From: Pelagadaptatus sp034112445
GTDB taxonomy: Bacteria > Pseudomonadota > Gammaproteobacteria > Pseudomonadales > Cellvibrionaceae
Direction: 5' to 3'
Length of the DNA stretch: 64,000 nucleotides
Assembly: GCA_034112445.1 (NCBI GenBank)
Contig: JAWUVI010000022.1
Location: forward strand, 1-64,000
The notes below the pieces were generated by a model, which had not been told where the DNA came from, searched no databases, and saw only the letters and a program-made list of their open reading frames with translations. Shown here piece by piece: positions 18,016 to 27,431 of this stretch (positions are counted from its first letter, which is position 1; each line of letters starts with the position of its first letter). A program made the position numbers and the translations under genes.

Positions 18016-19509
18016 TTAGCGGCTTCGATGTCCGTTTGAAGAACCACGGTTCTGGCCCGACGGGCGCTTAGCTCGGCCCGCAGAACTGCTCTCTGTACGA
18101 CGAGGTCTAGCGGGTAAATTAGGTTCTGGCATCAGTAAGTGTTCTGGTGGCTGCTCGCACTTAAGTCCGTCACCCACCAACTCCTGAATCGGCATCAAAC
18201 GTAATGAATCGTCCTCACAAGCAAAACTTATAGACGTTCCTGTCTCCCCCGCCCGACCAGTACGACCAATACGGTGAACGTAGTCTTCAGGCTCTTCTGG
18301 TAAGGTGAAGTTTACCACATGGCTTATGCCATCAATATGAATGCCTCGGCCAGCAACATCAGTAGCCACTAAAACTTTCAAACTGCCATCTTTAAAGCCA
18401 GCCAGAGTTTTAATTCGTCGAGTTTGAGCAACTTCTCCGGAAAGAATCCCAACCTTAAAACCATGGGCTTGCAGCTTTTCGTAAAGTCGGCGGCATTCAT
18501 CTCGACGATTTGCGAACACAATCAAATTATCGACATCATCTTGCTTGAGCAGATTGTAAAGCAGCGTATACTTTTCTTTTGCTGCAGTCAGATAAACATG
18601 TTGAGTAACGCTATCTGTGGCAACACTTTCTGGCTCAATTTCAATTTTAACGGCATCTTCGGTCCACTGCCCAGACAGATTCATTACCTCATCAGTAAAA
18701 GTAGCCGAGAATAATAACGTTTGACGCTGGCTTTTTTTCGGGGTCTGACGAATGATCCGCAATACTTGTGGAATAAACCCCATATCCAGCATTCTATCAG
18801 CCTCATCAATCACTAATGCTTCGACTTGATCCAAGTGAACATCTTTATTGCCACAAAAGTCCAATAAACGACCAGGGGTTGCCACCAAAATATCGACCAG
18901 CTCATTTTGCAGTCGGCTTTGTTGCTTACCGTAATCCATGCCACCTACTAAGGTATGGACTTGTAAATCGGTGTACTTGGTTAACGCTTTCGCATCTTCA
19001 GCAATTTGTATAACCAACTCACGAGTTGGCGCAATAATCAGTGACCGCGCCTCACCAGCAAAACGCTGCCCCGCTATAGGGTGACGAATCAAGTCATCAA
19101 TAATCGACAATAAGAAGGCGGCCGTTTTCCCAGTTCCAGTTTGCGCCTTACCCACCATATCTTGCCCATTAAGGGTATAAGGCAAAGACTGAGCCTGGAT
19201 TGGAGAGCAATATTCAAACCCTAGATCAGCAATAGCATGCATTACTGAATCGGTTAAACCCAAATCATGAAATCGGGTCTTGCCGTCTATAGCGTCAACA
19301 TTGAAATCAGATAATTTCCAATCGGGTTGTTTCGGGGTCGACTTAGGCTTGGCGGGCTTAGGGTTGGCAGCCTTTGGCTTTGAACTGCTGGACTTAATTT
19401 TTTTACTGGTTGGGCTAACAGAGCCATTTGAGCTGGAAGGATTTTCCTGTGCCGCCGCTGCAGTGGGACTTTTTTCAGTAGTACGTTTTTTAAAAAATTT
19501 TCCGATCAA
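18016..19509 (-). CDS. rhlB: DEAD-box ATP-dependent RNA helicase, RhlB-like
   Basis: A 497-aa RNA helicase with all core motifs: Q motif (FEYCSPIQAQ), Walker A AQTGTGKT, PTREL, the Walker B box read as DEADRMLD, SATF, and HRIGRTGR in the second RecA domain. A low-complexity basic/Ser/Pro tail at residues 10-60 and a short basic C-terminus flank the core. The wording of the core (DLGFEYCSPIQAQSLPYTL) is closest to the RhlB group, which helps degradosome mRNA decay in the cytoplasm. The RhlB versus RhlE assignment is by recall of pattern and not certain. Confidence 0.85.
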   Translation of the reverse strand: MIGKFFKKRTTEKSPTAAAAQENPSSSNGSVSPTSKKIKSSSSKPKAANPKPAKPKSTPKQPDWKLSDFNVDAIDGKTRFHDLGLTDSVMHAIADLGFEYCSPIQAQSLPYTLNGQDMVGKAQTGTGKTAAFLLSIIDDLIRHPIAGQRFAGEARSLIIAPTRELVIQIAEDAKALTKYTDLQVHTLVGGMDYGKQQSRLQNELVDILVATPGRLLDFCGNKDVHLDQVEALVIDEADRMLDMGFIPQVLRIIRQTPKKSQRQTLLFSATFTDEVMNLSGQWTEDAVKIEIEPESVATDSVTQHVYLTAAKEKYTLLYNLLKQDDVDNLIVFANRRDECRRLYEKLQAHGFKVGILSGEVAQTRRIKTLAGFKDGSLKVLVATDVAGRGIHIDGISHVVNFTLPEEPEDYVHRIGRTGRAGETGTSISFACEDDSLRLMPIQELVGDGLKCEQPPEHLLMPEPNLPARPRRTESSSAGRAKRPSGQNRGSSNGHRSR

Positions 19510-19672
19510 GAGAACATCCTAGTATTATAATGTCTGAGCAAGCACAGCAGTATAACACTAGGACACCATAAAGGTTAAAAAACCAACATGCTGGCAGTAT
19601 ATATATCGTAGTAAATTAATACTGAAGAACGGTAAGCCTGCATAACCCAGACAAGCTTTATCCGTTCAAATT

Positions 19673-19864
19673 TTAGTCGTCGTTCATCGCCTCTTTTATT
19701 TTTTGATCTGTCTTATATTGACTGAGTGCATAAACCGACCAAATAGCCGCCGGAACCCAACCCACTAATGTTATTTGCAGCAGCAAACAAATAATCCCAG
19801 CAATCGGGCGACCAATAGTAAAAAACTGTAGCCAAGGCAATAGTAAAGCCAAAAGTAAACGCAT
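19673..19864 (-). CDS. YqaE/Pmp3-family small membrane protein
   Basis: A 63-aa protein with two hydrophobic helices (LLALLLPWLQFFTIG and IICLLLQITLVGWVPAAIW) and a charged C-terminus (YKTDQKIKEAMND). This two-helix plan with proline and glycine at the turn is that of Pmp3/YqaE stress-linked membrane peptides. The exact role in bacteria is unknown. GGAG precedes the ATG. It is 27 bp after carbonic anhydrase on the same strand, so the two could be cotranscribed. Confidence 0.75.
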   Translation of the reverse strand: MRLLLALLLPWLQFFTIGRPIAGIICLLLQITLVGWVPAAIWSVYALSQYKTDQKIKEAMNDD

Positions 19865-19891
19865 AACATGCTCCTTTAATTTAAAAAAATA

Positions 19892-20500
19892 TTATTCAGA
19901 TTCTATCTGGTCTGCCGTGACGTTAAGATCTTTTAACAAACCATCTTTTAAACTGTATATCCAGCCATGAACCTTTAAGTCCTGGCCCCGTGACCAAGCT
20001 TTTTTTACCATGGGGGTCTGGCACACATGTGACACTTGAGCCTTTACATTGTATTCACACAGTAAATTTTCTTGCTCTTCAACCGTATTCGCTTGGTCGA
20101 TAACGTCTTTATTGTTTCGATAGACGTCTCTAATGTGCTCTAACCACCCCTCAATAAAACCGTGGTCTTGCTTTTCTAATGAGGCCTTAATACCGCCACA
20201 TCCGTAGTGCCCGACCACCATAATATGCTTGATCTTTAAAACTTCTACGGCGAATTGAATCACCGACAAACAATTAAAATCTGAATGCACAACCACATTG
20301 GCGATATTTCGATGAACAAAAATTGAGCCCGACTCCATCCCGACTATTTCATTCGCCGCGATACGGCTGTCTGAACAACCAATCCAGAGATATTCTGGTT
20401 TTTGCTGTAATGACAAGTTGGAAAAATACTCTGCTTGCTGGTTTTTTTTAAGCTCGGCCCAAACCTTATTGTTTTCAAATAGATGCTTTGTGTCGCTCAT
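19892..20500 (-). CDS. can: Beta-class carbonic anhydrase
   Basis: A cytoplasmic zinc enzyme interconverting CO2 and bicarbonate. The zinc ligands are in CSDSRIAANEI (Cys-Asp-Ser-Arg) and HYGCGGI (His and Cys). The protein has 202 aa from ATG 20500, normal for the type II/Can group. The frame extends upstream to GTG 20509, but that codon lies only 1 nt from the GAGG ribosome site while the ATG lies 10 nt away. It is divergent from the GDPD gene across 175 bp. Confidence 0.95.
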   Translation of the reverse strand: MSDTKHLFENNKVWAELKKNQQAEYFSNLSLQQKPEYLWIGCSDSRIAANEIVGMESGSIFVHRNIANVVVHSDFNCLSVIQFAVEVLKIKHIMVVGHYGCGGIKASLEKQDHGFIEGWLEHIRDVYRNNKDVIDQANTVEEQENLLCEYNVKAQVSHVCQTPMVKKAWSRGQDLKVHGWIYSLKDGLLKDLNVTADQIESE

Positions 20501-20675
20501 ACGTTGCACGCCTCATGCAGTTGCCATGGGGGGTCATTTATACCGGATTGGTAAACGATCATCCAGCTCAAATTTCATTATTTCAATCTCTGGCAAGTTA
20601 GCCACTGAGTATTATAATCATACCCAAAGATTGACCGAATATAAATTTTCTAACCCTATGTCAACATGAGAAATT

Positions 20676-21416
20676 ATGAACACATCAGCCCTACAGCGTC
20701 CTTTGTATTGTATTGCTCATCGCGGCGGAATTGGAAATTACACTGAAAACACACTCGCTTCGATTAGAGAATGCTTACAGCTAAACGTTGACGCAATTGA
20801 AATAGACACATGGCAAATCGGTGGTGAATTACTAATAACTCACGACCGCAGATTAGGCAGAACATTACCGGGACAAGGCCGACTACTTGATCAACATCCA
20901 GATTATATTCGCAATCTTGAAATGGCTTGCGGCAGTAAAATTGCCAGCTTACTCGATGTAATCAGCCTAGTTAGAGACAAGGTCACCCTAAACATTGAGC
21001 TAAAAGGCCCAGACTGCAGCAAACCCGTTGCAGAGTGCTTACAAGCTTTTGTGCAAGAACATCAATTAACTTACGAAAGTTTCGTCGTCTCCAGTTTTGA
21101 CCAGCGCCAGCTTTATGAATTTAAACAGTATTTACCTGAAGTCCGGATAGGAGTGCTGGTTGAAGGAGTGCCGCTTCACTACGCTAAAATTTGCGATGAG
21201 CTGAAAGCTTACTCAATCCACCCAAATATCAATTTTGTAAATCAGGCATTAATTGATGACGCCCATAACCGTAAATTACAAGTTTGGGTCTATACCGCTA
21301 ATGAAATTGACGACCTCTGTCATTTGGCAGCGCTAGGTGTCGACGGCGTGTTTACCGATTACCCCGCTCAACTATTAGAGATGAATCGTCTTGCGGCCAA
21401 CAATAAAAACACTTAA
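20676..21416 (+). CDS. Glycerophosphodiester phosphodiesterase
   Basis: A TIM-barrel GDPD of 246 aa that splits glycerophosphodiesters to glycerol-3-phosphate and an alcohol. His15-Arg16 in IAHRGGIGNYTENT, the metal ligands in AIEIDTWQIGGELLITHD, and NIELKGP are conserved. There is no signal peptide, so it is a cytoplasmic UgpQ-type rather than periplasmic GlpQ-type enzyme. It ends 2 bp before the opposite-strand DUF255 gene's stop. Confidence 0.92.
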   Translation: MNTSALQRPLYCIAHRGGIGNYTENTLASIRECLQLNVDAIEIDTWQIGGELLITHDRRLGRTLPGQGRLLDQHPDYIRNLEMACGSKIASLLDVISLVRDKVTLNIELKGPDCSKPVAECLQAFVQEHQLTYESFVVSSFDQRQLYEFKQYLPEVRIGVLVEGVPLHYAKICDELKAYSIHPNINFVNQALIDDAHNRKLQVWVYTANEIDDLCHLAALGVDGVFTDYPAQLLEMNRLAANNKNT

Positions 21417-21418
21417 CG

Positions 21419-23524
21419 CTATAGCCTTTCGGATAGCTCAGCAATCAACTCAATCCGCGAACGATAGGATTCACTCACTTCTTCACCGGAACAAATAATA
21501 CCTTCGCCTGGCTCCATTGCGAGCATTTCAGCTGGGTATATATGCTCCCATGACGGCACCCTAAAACACATAACTCTGCCAAAATAATTGGCCTGAATGT
21601 CAGCTTGCCAATTCGACATAGAACCATCATCAAGCAACAAAATAGTTGGCATAGCCTGCTTAAATTCTTCCCACACCTGGACAAGAGTTAAGTGATTTTC
21701 CGGTAAAGCCGACATAGCGCCATAGCCAGCTAATAACGTTTTCTTCGCTGCCTGTGTATAACGAGGCTCACCCAACAAAACCCCCAAACGTAAGAAGACT
21801 TTTGCGGCTACCGCGTTTGGCGATGGCAAAACATTGTCGTCGAATGGCTTATAGCGAAGAATCAATTCTTCATGATCGTGTGGCGTATAATAAAACCCCC
21901 CTGCATCCTGATCTTCAAACCACTCTATAACTGTTTCAGCTAGCTGGGATAAAAATTGATAATCATCATCCCTCCAACTGGTCTGCAAAACCTCCAGCAG
22001 TGCATCCATCAAATACACATGGTCATCTAATAAAGCGTAGCCTTTTTTATGATCTCGCAACCACGACGCAAATAAACGCTGATTAGCCCATAAGTGTTCA
22101 CGAATAAAATCAATAGCCTGATGAGCGAGTGGCAACTCTTTGTGTGTGTCATCCACTCGAGCCATTACAGCCAAACCTTTAATCACTAAGGCATTGCTGC
22201 TTGTGAGAATCTTATGGTCAACATTTGGTAAGCGTTTACTTCGACGGATATTTTCTATTTTTTCACGACCCGTTCGATATAAATTCAATGCCGCATCTCG
22301 AGTCAGCATAAGTTTTTTAGCCGCCGCCGATAAATCTATTTTTTGTGAAAAGTGCACAAAATATTGTGCCCCTTCGTTATGACCAGCCTGCTCCGTTAAA
22401 CCAAACATTAAATTATATAAGTCAAATTCTTCTGCCGTTAACGCACCACTAACGTCCTCTTCATCGGCCAAATAGAAACCACCCTCCCTATCGTCACTCC
22501 CCGAATCTAGCGAGCAATAAAAAGTGCCAAATTCTGACAACATAAAATGCCGCAACCAACGAATAATGCCAAATGCAGCACTTTTGTATACAGGGTTATG
22601 ATTGCTCTGCCAAGCTCGAGCATACACCTCAAGTAACATGCCATTATCGTACAGCATTTTTTCAAAATGCGGCGTTCGCCATTGCGCATCGGTACTGTAC
22701 CTAAAAAAGCCACCTCCGATCCGATCGTTAATTCCTCTTTCAGCCATGACCTTTAAGGTATAGTGCAAATGGCTAACGTCGATTTCCGAAGCAAACGACC
22801 TCACTTCCGACGCCATCAAAAAACTTAAATTAGTCGGCATAGTAAATTTAGGCGCGCGTCCAAAACCACCATGAGCCTCATCTTTTTGCAGCATTAATCG
22901 CTGCAAGGCCATCGGCCACACACTCTGCTCACAATCAACTTCATCCACAGTGCCTGTTACATTTAACTGTTTGAAGCTGCTCTCAACCTGCCCAAGCAAT
23001 TGACTTAACTCGAGTTTTTTATTCTGATAATAATCGCTGATACGAACCACTAACTGGGTAAATCCAATGGAACCTTCACTGGGATTTAAATCGTAGTAAG
23101 ATCCGACAAAAAAGGGCAGTAATGAATGCGGGCAAAGAAATACACTTAGCGGCCATGCCCCTGTAGAACCGTTCAAGAGCTGATGCGACAACTGATAAAT
23201 AACATCTAAATCAGGTCGCTCTTCGCGATCCACTTTAATATTAAACAACTTGTCATTCATTAATCTTGCTAGAGATTTATCTTCAAAACATCCTTTAGAC
23301 ATTGATCTACACCAATGACTAGCCGAATAACCTATGGACAAGAATATAGGCTTATCTAACTGACGAGCCGACACTAGGGATGCCTCAGACCACGCCTTCC
23401 ATGCTACAGGTTGGTCTTTATGCATCTGCAAATAAGGGCTGTTTTCGACGTCTAATTCATTAATCATATTAGACACAAGAAAAGCGGGTATAACGAAGCT
23501 ACTTTTAGAAATGTCACCGTTCAT
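21419..23524 (-). CDS. DUF255 thioredoxin-like / six-hairpin protein (YyaL family) with SxxC
   Basis: A 701-aa protein with the two-part build of the YyaL/SSP411 family: an N-terminal thioredoxin-like domain (about 20-180) and an alpha/alpha-barrel region (about 200-690) resembling N-acylglucosamine epimerase folds. Family phrases are clear: ENSPYLQMH, DKPIFLSIGYS, IKVDREERPDLDVIYQ, GGGFFRYSTD, WRTPHFEKMLYDN. Where relatives usually have CHWC this one has SHWC (Ser69, Cys72), so the first redox cysteine is lost. The real start may be ATG 23467 (MINELDVENSPYL), which matches the usual N-terminus better; neither start has a good ribosome site. Function of the family is unknown. Confidence 0.85.
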   Translation of the reverse strand: MNGDISKSSFVIPAFLVSNMINELDVENSPYLQMHKDQPVAWKAWSEASLVSARQLDKPIFLSIGYSASHWCRSMSKGCFEDKSLARLMNDKLFNIKVDREERPDLDVIYQLSHQLLNGSTGAWPLSVFLCPHSLLPFFVGSYYDLNPSEGSIGFTQLVVRISDYYQNKKLELSQLLGQVESSFKQLNVTGTVDEVDCEQSVWPMALQRLMLQKDEAHGGFGRAPKFTMPTNLSFLMASEVRSFASEIDVSHLHYTLKVMAERGINDRIGGGFFRYSTDAQWRTPHFEKMLYDNGMLLEVYARAWQSNHNPVYKSAAFGIIRWLRHFMLSEFGTFYCSLDSGSDDREGGFYLADEEDVSGALTAEEFDLYNLMFGLTEQAGHNEGAQYFVHFSQKIDLSAAAKKLMLTRDAALNLYRTGREKIENIRRSKRLPNVDHKILTSSNALVIKGLAVMARVDDTHKELPLAHQAIDFIREHLWANQRLFASWLRDHKKGYALLDDHVYLMDALLEVLQTSWRDDDYQFLSQLAETVIEWFEDQDAGGFYYTPHDHEELILRYKPFDDNVLPSPNAVAAKVFLRLGVLLGEPRYTQAAKKTLLAGYGAMSALPENHLTLVQVWEEFKQAMPTILLLDDGSMSNWQADIQANYFGRVMCFRVPSWEHIYPAEMLAMEPGEGIICSGEEVSESYRSRIELIAELSERL

Positions 23525-24023
23525 CCAATAAGCAAGTCATGATCGTTTTTGTGGTTCCCGAAAAGACATGAGAGCTAACTCGCTGCCAACCTCGATTACC
23601 GTAAAAGACATCCTTATCATGGGTGTATAGCAATAAGGTTTTGCAACCATGTGATTGTGCGTAACGTTCAGCGGCCAACAGTAATGCCGAACCAATCCCC
23701 TGCTCACGACGAGTAGATTTGACATACATACTCGTTAACCAAATTGAAGCGCGATAACCTCCTAGCTCTTGATATTCAGCCAGGCTAACCGATCCCATCA
23801 ATTCTTTATTATTATCAGCTACCAGTGTAGTTGGAAAATCAAGGCTCTGTATATGCGTTTCCAACAAATCAATACGCTCTTGTAAACATTCCTTAGGCGT
23901 TTGCGAGTGGTGCCACCGAGCTAACTGAACCGCATATTCTGGACAAGCCCCTAACGGCCGTATTTGGTAGTCAACTGCGATCTTTTTATCGCGACACTTA
24001 TCAAAAATAGTGAGGTTACTCAT
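23514..24023 (-). CDS. GNAT family N-acetyltransferase
   Basis: A 169-aa acetyltransferase with the acetyl-CoA motif REQGIGSALL (Q/R-x-x-G-x-G) preceded by the beta-strand MYVKSTRRE and followed by HGCKTLLLYTHDKDVFYGNRGWQ. The substrate is not predictable. It lies 24 bp after lipA and overlaps the next gene by 11 bp, forming a small run lipB-lipA-GNAT-DUF255. Confidence 0.85.
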   Translation of the reverse strand: MSNLTIFDKCRDKKIAVDYQIRPLGACPEYAVQLARWHHSQTPKECLQERIDLLETHIQSLDFPTTLVADNNKELMGSVSLAEYQELGGYRASIWLTSMYVKSTRREQGIGSALLLAAERYAQSHGCKTLLLYTHDKDVFYGNRGWQRVSSHVFSGTTKTIMTCLLDER

Positions 24024-24047
24024 GTCGTTAGTGTAGGCCTAATCGAC

Positions 24048-25049
24048 TTATTTAACAGTCTCACCATGAGCTTGTTGATCGGCATGGTAGGACGATCGAA
24101 CCAATGGACCGCAAGCCGCATGTACAAAGCCTAATTCCTGTGCCTTCTGTGCGTATTCATCAAACTCATCAGGATGAACATAACGCGATACGGGCAAATG
24201 CTCTTTCGACGGCTGGAGGTATTGGCCTATGGTGAGCATATCAATATTATGCTCACGCATGTCTTTTAACACTTCGAATATTTCTTCTTTAGTCTCACCT
24301 AAACCAACCATCAATCCAGACTTGGTTAACACGTCTGGACGACGCTCTTTGTATTTCTGCAGCAAGGTTAATGACCATTTATAATTCGCTCCCGGTCGGG
24401 ATTGGCGATACAAGCGAGGAACAGTTTCCAAGTTATGGTTGAACACATTTGGAGCTTGAGTTTCCAAAATATCCAGTGCTGCATCCATGCGCCCACGAAA
24501 ATCAGGGGTTAGTATTTCTACTTCTAAATTAGGTGATAGAGCTCTAGATTCACGAATACAATCAGCAAAATGCTGGGCGCCACCATCACGTAAATCGTCT
24601 CGATCAACCGAAGTAATAACCACATACTTCAAACGCATCTCAGCAATAGCTTTAGCTAAGTTTACAGCTTCTTGCGTGTCTAACGGGTTAGGCTTGCCAT
24701 GCCCAACATCACAGAAAGGGCAACGTCGAGTGCATATATCACCCATAATCATAAACGTTGCCGTACCTCCACTAAAGCACTCACCTAAATTAGGGCAAGA
24801 AGCTTCTTCACAGACAGTGGCCAAATTATTTTTCCGCAAGACGCTCTTAATTCTATTCACTTCTGGTGAAGCAGTAACCTTAACCCTAATCCAGTCAGGC
24901 TTACGCTGATATTCTTGCGTGGGTATGACTTTTACGGGAATACGTTCTAACTTGGCTCCATCACGCAGCTTTTCACCTTGCTTGATACGCCGAGTTCTTT
25001 TGATCGGATCATGTACATCGCTACTAGAGCTATTTGAATCAGTCGTCAT
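24048..25049 (-). CDS. lipA: Lipoyl synthase
   Basis: A radical SAM enzyme inserting two sulfurs into protein-bound octanoyl groups. Two iron-sulfur sites are visible: the auxiliary cluster cysteines in CEEASCPNLGEC and the radical SAM triad CTRRCPFC. The C-terminal serine motif is RSSYHA. ATG 25049 (MTTDSNSSSSD) with an upstream GGA is preferred, giving 333 aa. The longer frame from 25109 adds 20 residues that lie inside lipB. The first bases overlap the end of lipB by 11 bp, consistent with coupled translation. Confidence 0.96.
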   Translation of the reverse strand: MTTDSNSSSSDVHDPIKRTRRIKQGEKLRDGAKLERIPVKVIPTQEYQRKPDWIRVKVTASPEVNRIKSVLRKNNLATVCEEASCPNLGECFSGGTATFMIMGDICTRRCPFCDVGHGKPNPLDTQEAVNLAKAIAEMRLKYVVITSVDRDDLRDGGAQHFADCIRESRALSPNLEVEILTPDFRGRMDAALDILETQAPNVFNHNLETVPRLYRQSRPGANYKWSLTLLQKYKERRPDVLTKSGLMVGLGETKEEIFEVLKDMREHNIDMLTIGQYLQPSKEHLPVSRYVHPDEFDEYAQKAQELGFVHAACGPLVRSSYHADQQAHGETVK

Positions 25050-25809
25050 TATTTTTTTCCATTGCTGTATCCGAGAAAATTTCAGACACAAGATCAGTCC
25101 GAGACTCATTCAATACATGCGTATAATTTAGTTGATCTATAAAATTGCTAACGACAATTTTAGCAACATCAGACACAGAGCTCGCCCTTATATCTTGAGT
25201 TAAATCTTTTGTCTGCACCATTTTCATATCGCTAAAACCGCAAGGGTTTATTCGTAAAAAAGGCTCAAGATCCATATTCACGTTCAAGCTTAAGCCATGA
25301 TAGCTGCAGCCTTTACGGATACGAAATCCCAAAGACCCAATCTTATCACCATCAACATAAACACCGGGAGCATTCTCTTTGGTAGCGGCAGGAATACCTA
25401 ATTCGTTCAAGGTATGTATTAATGTATTCTCTGTTTTAGTAACAAGATCTCGAACCCCAAGTTTAAGGCGTGACAGATCAATCAAGGGGTAAGCCACTAA
25501 TTGCCCAGGACCGTGATAAGTCACTTGGCCACCTCGATCAACCTGAACCACCGGAATATCACCAGGCATTAACACATGCTCGGCTTTGCCTGCTTGCCCC
25601 TGTGTAAAAACCCGAGGGTGTTCGACCACCCACAGCTCATCATCAGTATCATTTTTACGGGTATCGGTGAAATTAGACATGGCACGCCAAACAGGCTCAT
25701 AGTCTTGTAAGCCGAGATGGCGGATACGAATTGTAGATTCTGACGCGGTAACGGTATCGCTGACAACTGTATCACTGATGACAACTGGACTATCTGAGCT
25801 CATAGGCAT
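25039..25809 (-). CDS. lipB: Octanoyl-[acyl carrier protein]:protein octanoyltransferase
   Basis: It transfers octanoate from ACP to E2 and GcvH lipoyl domains, the step before LipA. The signatures DRGGQVTYHGPGQLVAYPL and the catalytic lysine and cysteine regions KIGSLGFRIRKGCSYHG and INPCGFSDM are present. The protein has 256 aa. The first 25 residues are a Ser/Thr/Val-rich extension with a short repeat (SDTVVSDTV) that most LipB proteins lack. ATGs at 25809 and 25803 are equivalent choices. Confidence 0.95.
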   Translation of the reverse strand: MPMSSDSPVVISDTVVSDTVTASESTIRIRHLGLQDYEPVWRAMSNFTDTRKNDTDDELWVVEHPRVFTQGQAGKAEHVLMPGDIPVVQVDRGGQVTYHGPGQLVAYPLIDLSRLKLGVRDLVTKTENTLIHTLNELGIPAATKENAPGVYVDGDKIGSLGFRIRKGCSYHGLSLNVNMDLEPFLRINPCGFSDMKMVQTKDLTQDIRASSVSDVAKIVVSNFIDQLNYTHVLNESRTDLVSEIFSDTAMEKNNDD

Positions 25810-25863
25810 TCAGCTCTGCATAATTATTATATTGTTATTGTTGACGTGACTGTTGTTTAAAAT

Positions 25864-26133
25864 TTATAGGACTATTTTGGTCATGCTGCTGGTGCGTAAT
25901 TCTTTATGTAATGAGTCCAACTGCTCCACACCCGTTGCTGTTACAAAGAAGGTAATGGACTGGTAACGTGCTTTGCTACTCTGCTTAACCGTTATTTGAT
26001 ACTCATCAAGATCAGGCGCATGCCGCTTAAGGACCTCTAGCGCAAATTGATAAAAGACATCACCTGAATCACCCATCACTTTGATGGGGTAGTCTTCACA
26101 GGGAAACTCAATTTTAGGAGCGTCGGTAGTCAC
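25864..26133 (-). CDS. ybeD: YbeD/DUF493 family protein
   Basis: An 89-aa ACT-like protein located between dacA and lipB, as in E. coli and Pseudomonas. The N-terminal IEFPCEDYPIKVMG and SSKARYQSITFFVTATG are typical for the UPF0250 family. It has a fold like allosteric regulatory domains, but the function is unproven. Confidence 0.92.
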   Translation of the reverse strand: MTTDAPKIEFPCEDYPIKVMGDSGDVFYQFALEVLKRHAPDLDEYQITVKQSSKARYQSITFFVTATGVEQLDSLHKELRTSSMTKIVL

Positions 26134-26161
26134 AAAATAATGCCTCTATGTATTAGTACAG

Positions 26162-27331
26162 CTATTTAAATAAGTTCGCAAAAAACAGCGCTATTGAATC
26201 CCACATACGAGAGAAGAAGCCAGCTTGCTCAACAGAGTTCAAAGCAATCAAAGGTTTTTCTAACAACAACTCACCCTGCAATCTCACTTCTAGTTGACCC
26301 AGTTCATCACCTACCTTAATCGGCGCTCTAATCGTGTCATCAACCAACACATTTGCCGTAATTTCTTTTTCGGAGCCACGCGGAATTGTCAGCAAAACTT
26401 CCTGCATCAAACCCAGCTTAACTTGGTCACTTCGACCTGACCATACTCGAGCCGTATTAAGAACTTCTCCAGCTGAATAAAGTTCATGAGTTTGATAAAA
26501 GCGGAAACCGTAAGTTAATAACTTTTGCGACTCAGCTGCACGAGCAGACTCCGAACGCGTACCCATAACCACGGCAATTAATCTCATGCCATCCTGTTTA
26601 GCAGAAGAAACCAAACAAAATCCAGCCTCATCAGTATGGCCGGTTTTTATGCCATCAACGCTTTTGTCCCGAAATAATAATTTATTTCTATTTGGCTGAT
26701 TAATACCATTGTATTTGAAATACTTTTCAGAATATAAACGATAGTGTTCAGGATGATCATTAATTAACGCTCTAGCTAATAACGATAGATCTCTCGCCGT
26801 TGTAATATGGCCTTCAGCAGGCCAGCCCGTTGCATTTTTATAGAGCGTTTGATTCATTCCTAGCAGTGCCGCTTGCTGATTCATCACATCAACAAATGCG
26901 GATTCGCTACCAGCCACAAATTCAGCCAAAGCGACACTGGCATCATTTCCCGATTGTATAATTACGCCGTTCAATAAATCTTTGACGCTGACGCGAGTAC
27001 CTTCGCGAATGAACATCTTTGAACCACCCATACGCCAAGCTTTAACACTAACATCGACCAAATCATTTTCTTTAATACTGCCACGAGAGATTTCAGACGA
27101 AACCAAATAACTCGTCATCATTTTAGTTAAACTAGCAGGAGGAATTTTTTGATCGGAATTATGTTCAACCAGAATTTTCCCAGTATCTGCATCGATTAGC
27201 AAATAAGCTGTGGCCGCCAACTGCGGTGGTGCAGGAATAATAACTTGCTGTGAATAAGCTACTGAAGAGAGCAACAAACCGGCAACAACCGCCAGCATAA
27301 GATTCCATCGAACTAAAACGTGTTTATGCAT
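26162..27331 (-). CDS. dacA: D-alanyl-D-alanine carboxypeptidase (PBP5/6 type)
   Basis: A class C low-molecular-weight PBP that trims the terminal D-Ala of peptidoglycan pentapeptides in the periplasm. The signal peptide (1-27) ends near AYSQ. The catalytic motifs are SLTK (Ser67, Lys70), SGN in VIIQSGNDASVAL, and KTG in DGIKTGHTDEAG. The final 20 residues (SRMWDSIALFFANLFK) form the amphipathic helix that anchors such enzymes to the inner membrane. The length of 389 aa is normal. Confidence 0.96.
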   Translation of the reverse strand: MHKHVLVRWNLMLAVVAGLLLSSVAYSQQVIIPAPPQLAATAYLLIDADTGKILVEHNSDQKIPPASLTKMMTSYLVSSEISRGSIKENDLVDVSVKAWRMGGSKMFIREGTRVSVKDLLNGVIIQSGNDASVALAEFVAGSESAFVDVMNQQAALLGMNQTLYKNATGWPAEGHITTARDLSLLARALINDHPEHYRLYSEKYFKYNGINQPNRNKLLFRDKSVDGIKTGHTDEAGFCLVSSAKQDGMRLIAVVMGTRSESARAAESQKLLTYGFRFYQTHELYSAGEVLNTARVWSGRSDQVKLGLMQEVLLTIPRGSEKEITANVLVDDTIRAPIKVGDELGQLEVRLQGELLLEKPLIALNSVEQAGFFSRMWDSIALFFANLFK

Positions 27332-27431
27332 GAGAAAACCAAATTACGACATTAAAAAACGGCCCTGTCACAACTTTTATAAACTGAGCAGGGAAATATT
27401 GGGGCAGGATTATAACACAAGAGATTACCAA

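Noticed and set aside
24487..24909. 140-codon frame antisense to lipA
   Set aside because: A shadow of conserved lipA codons.
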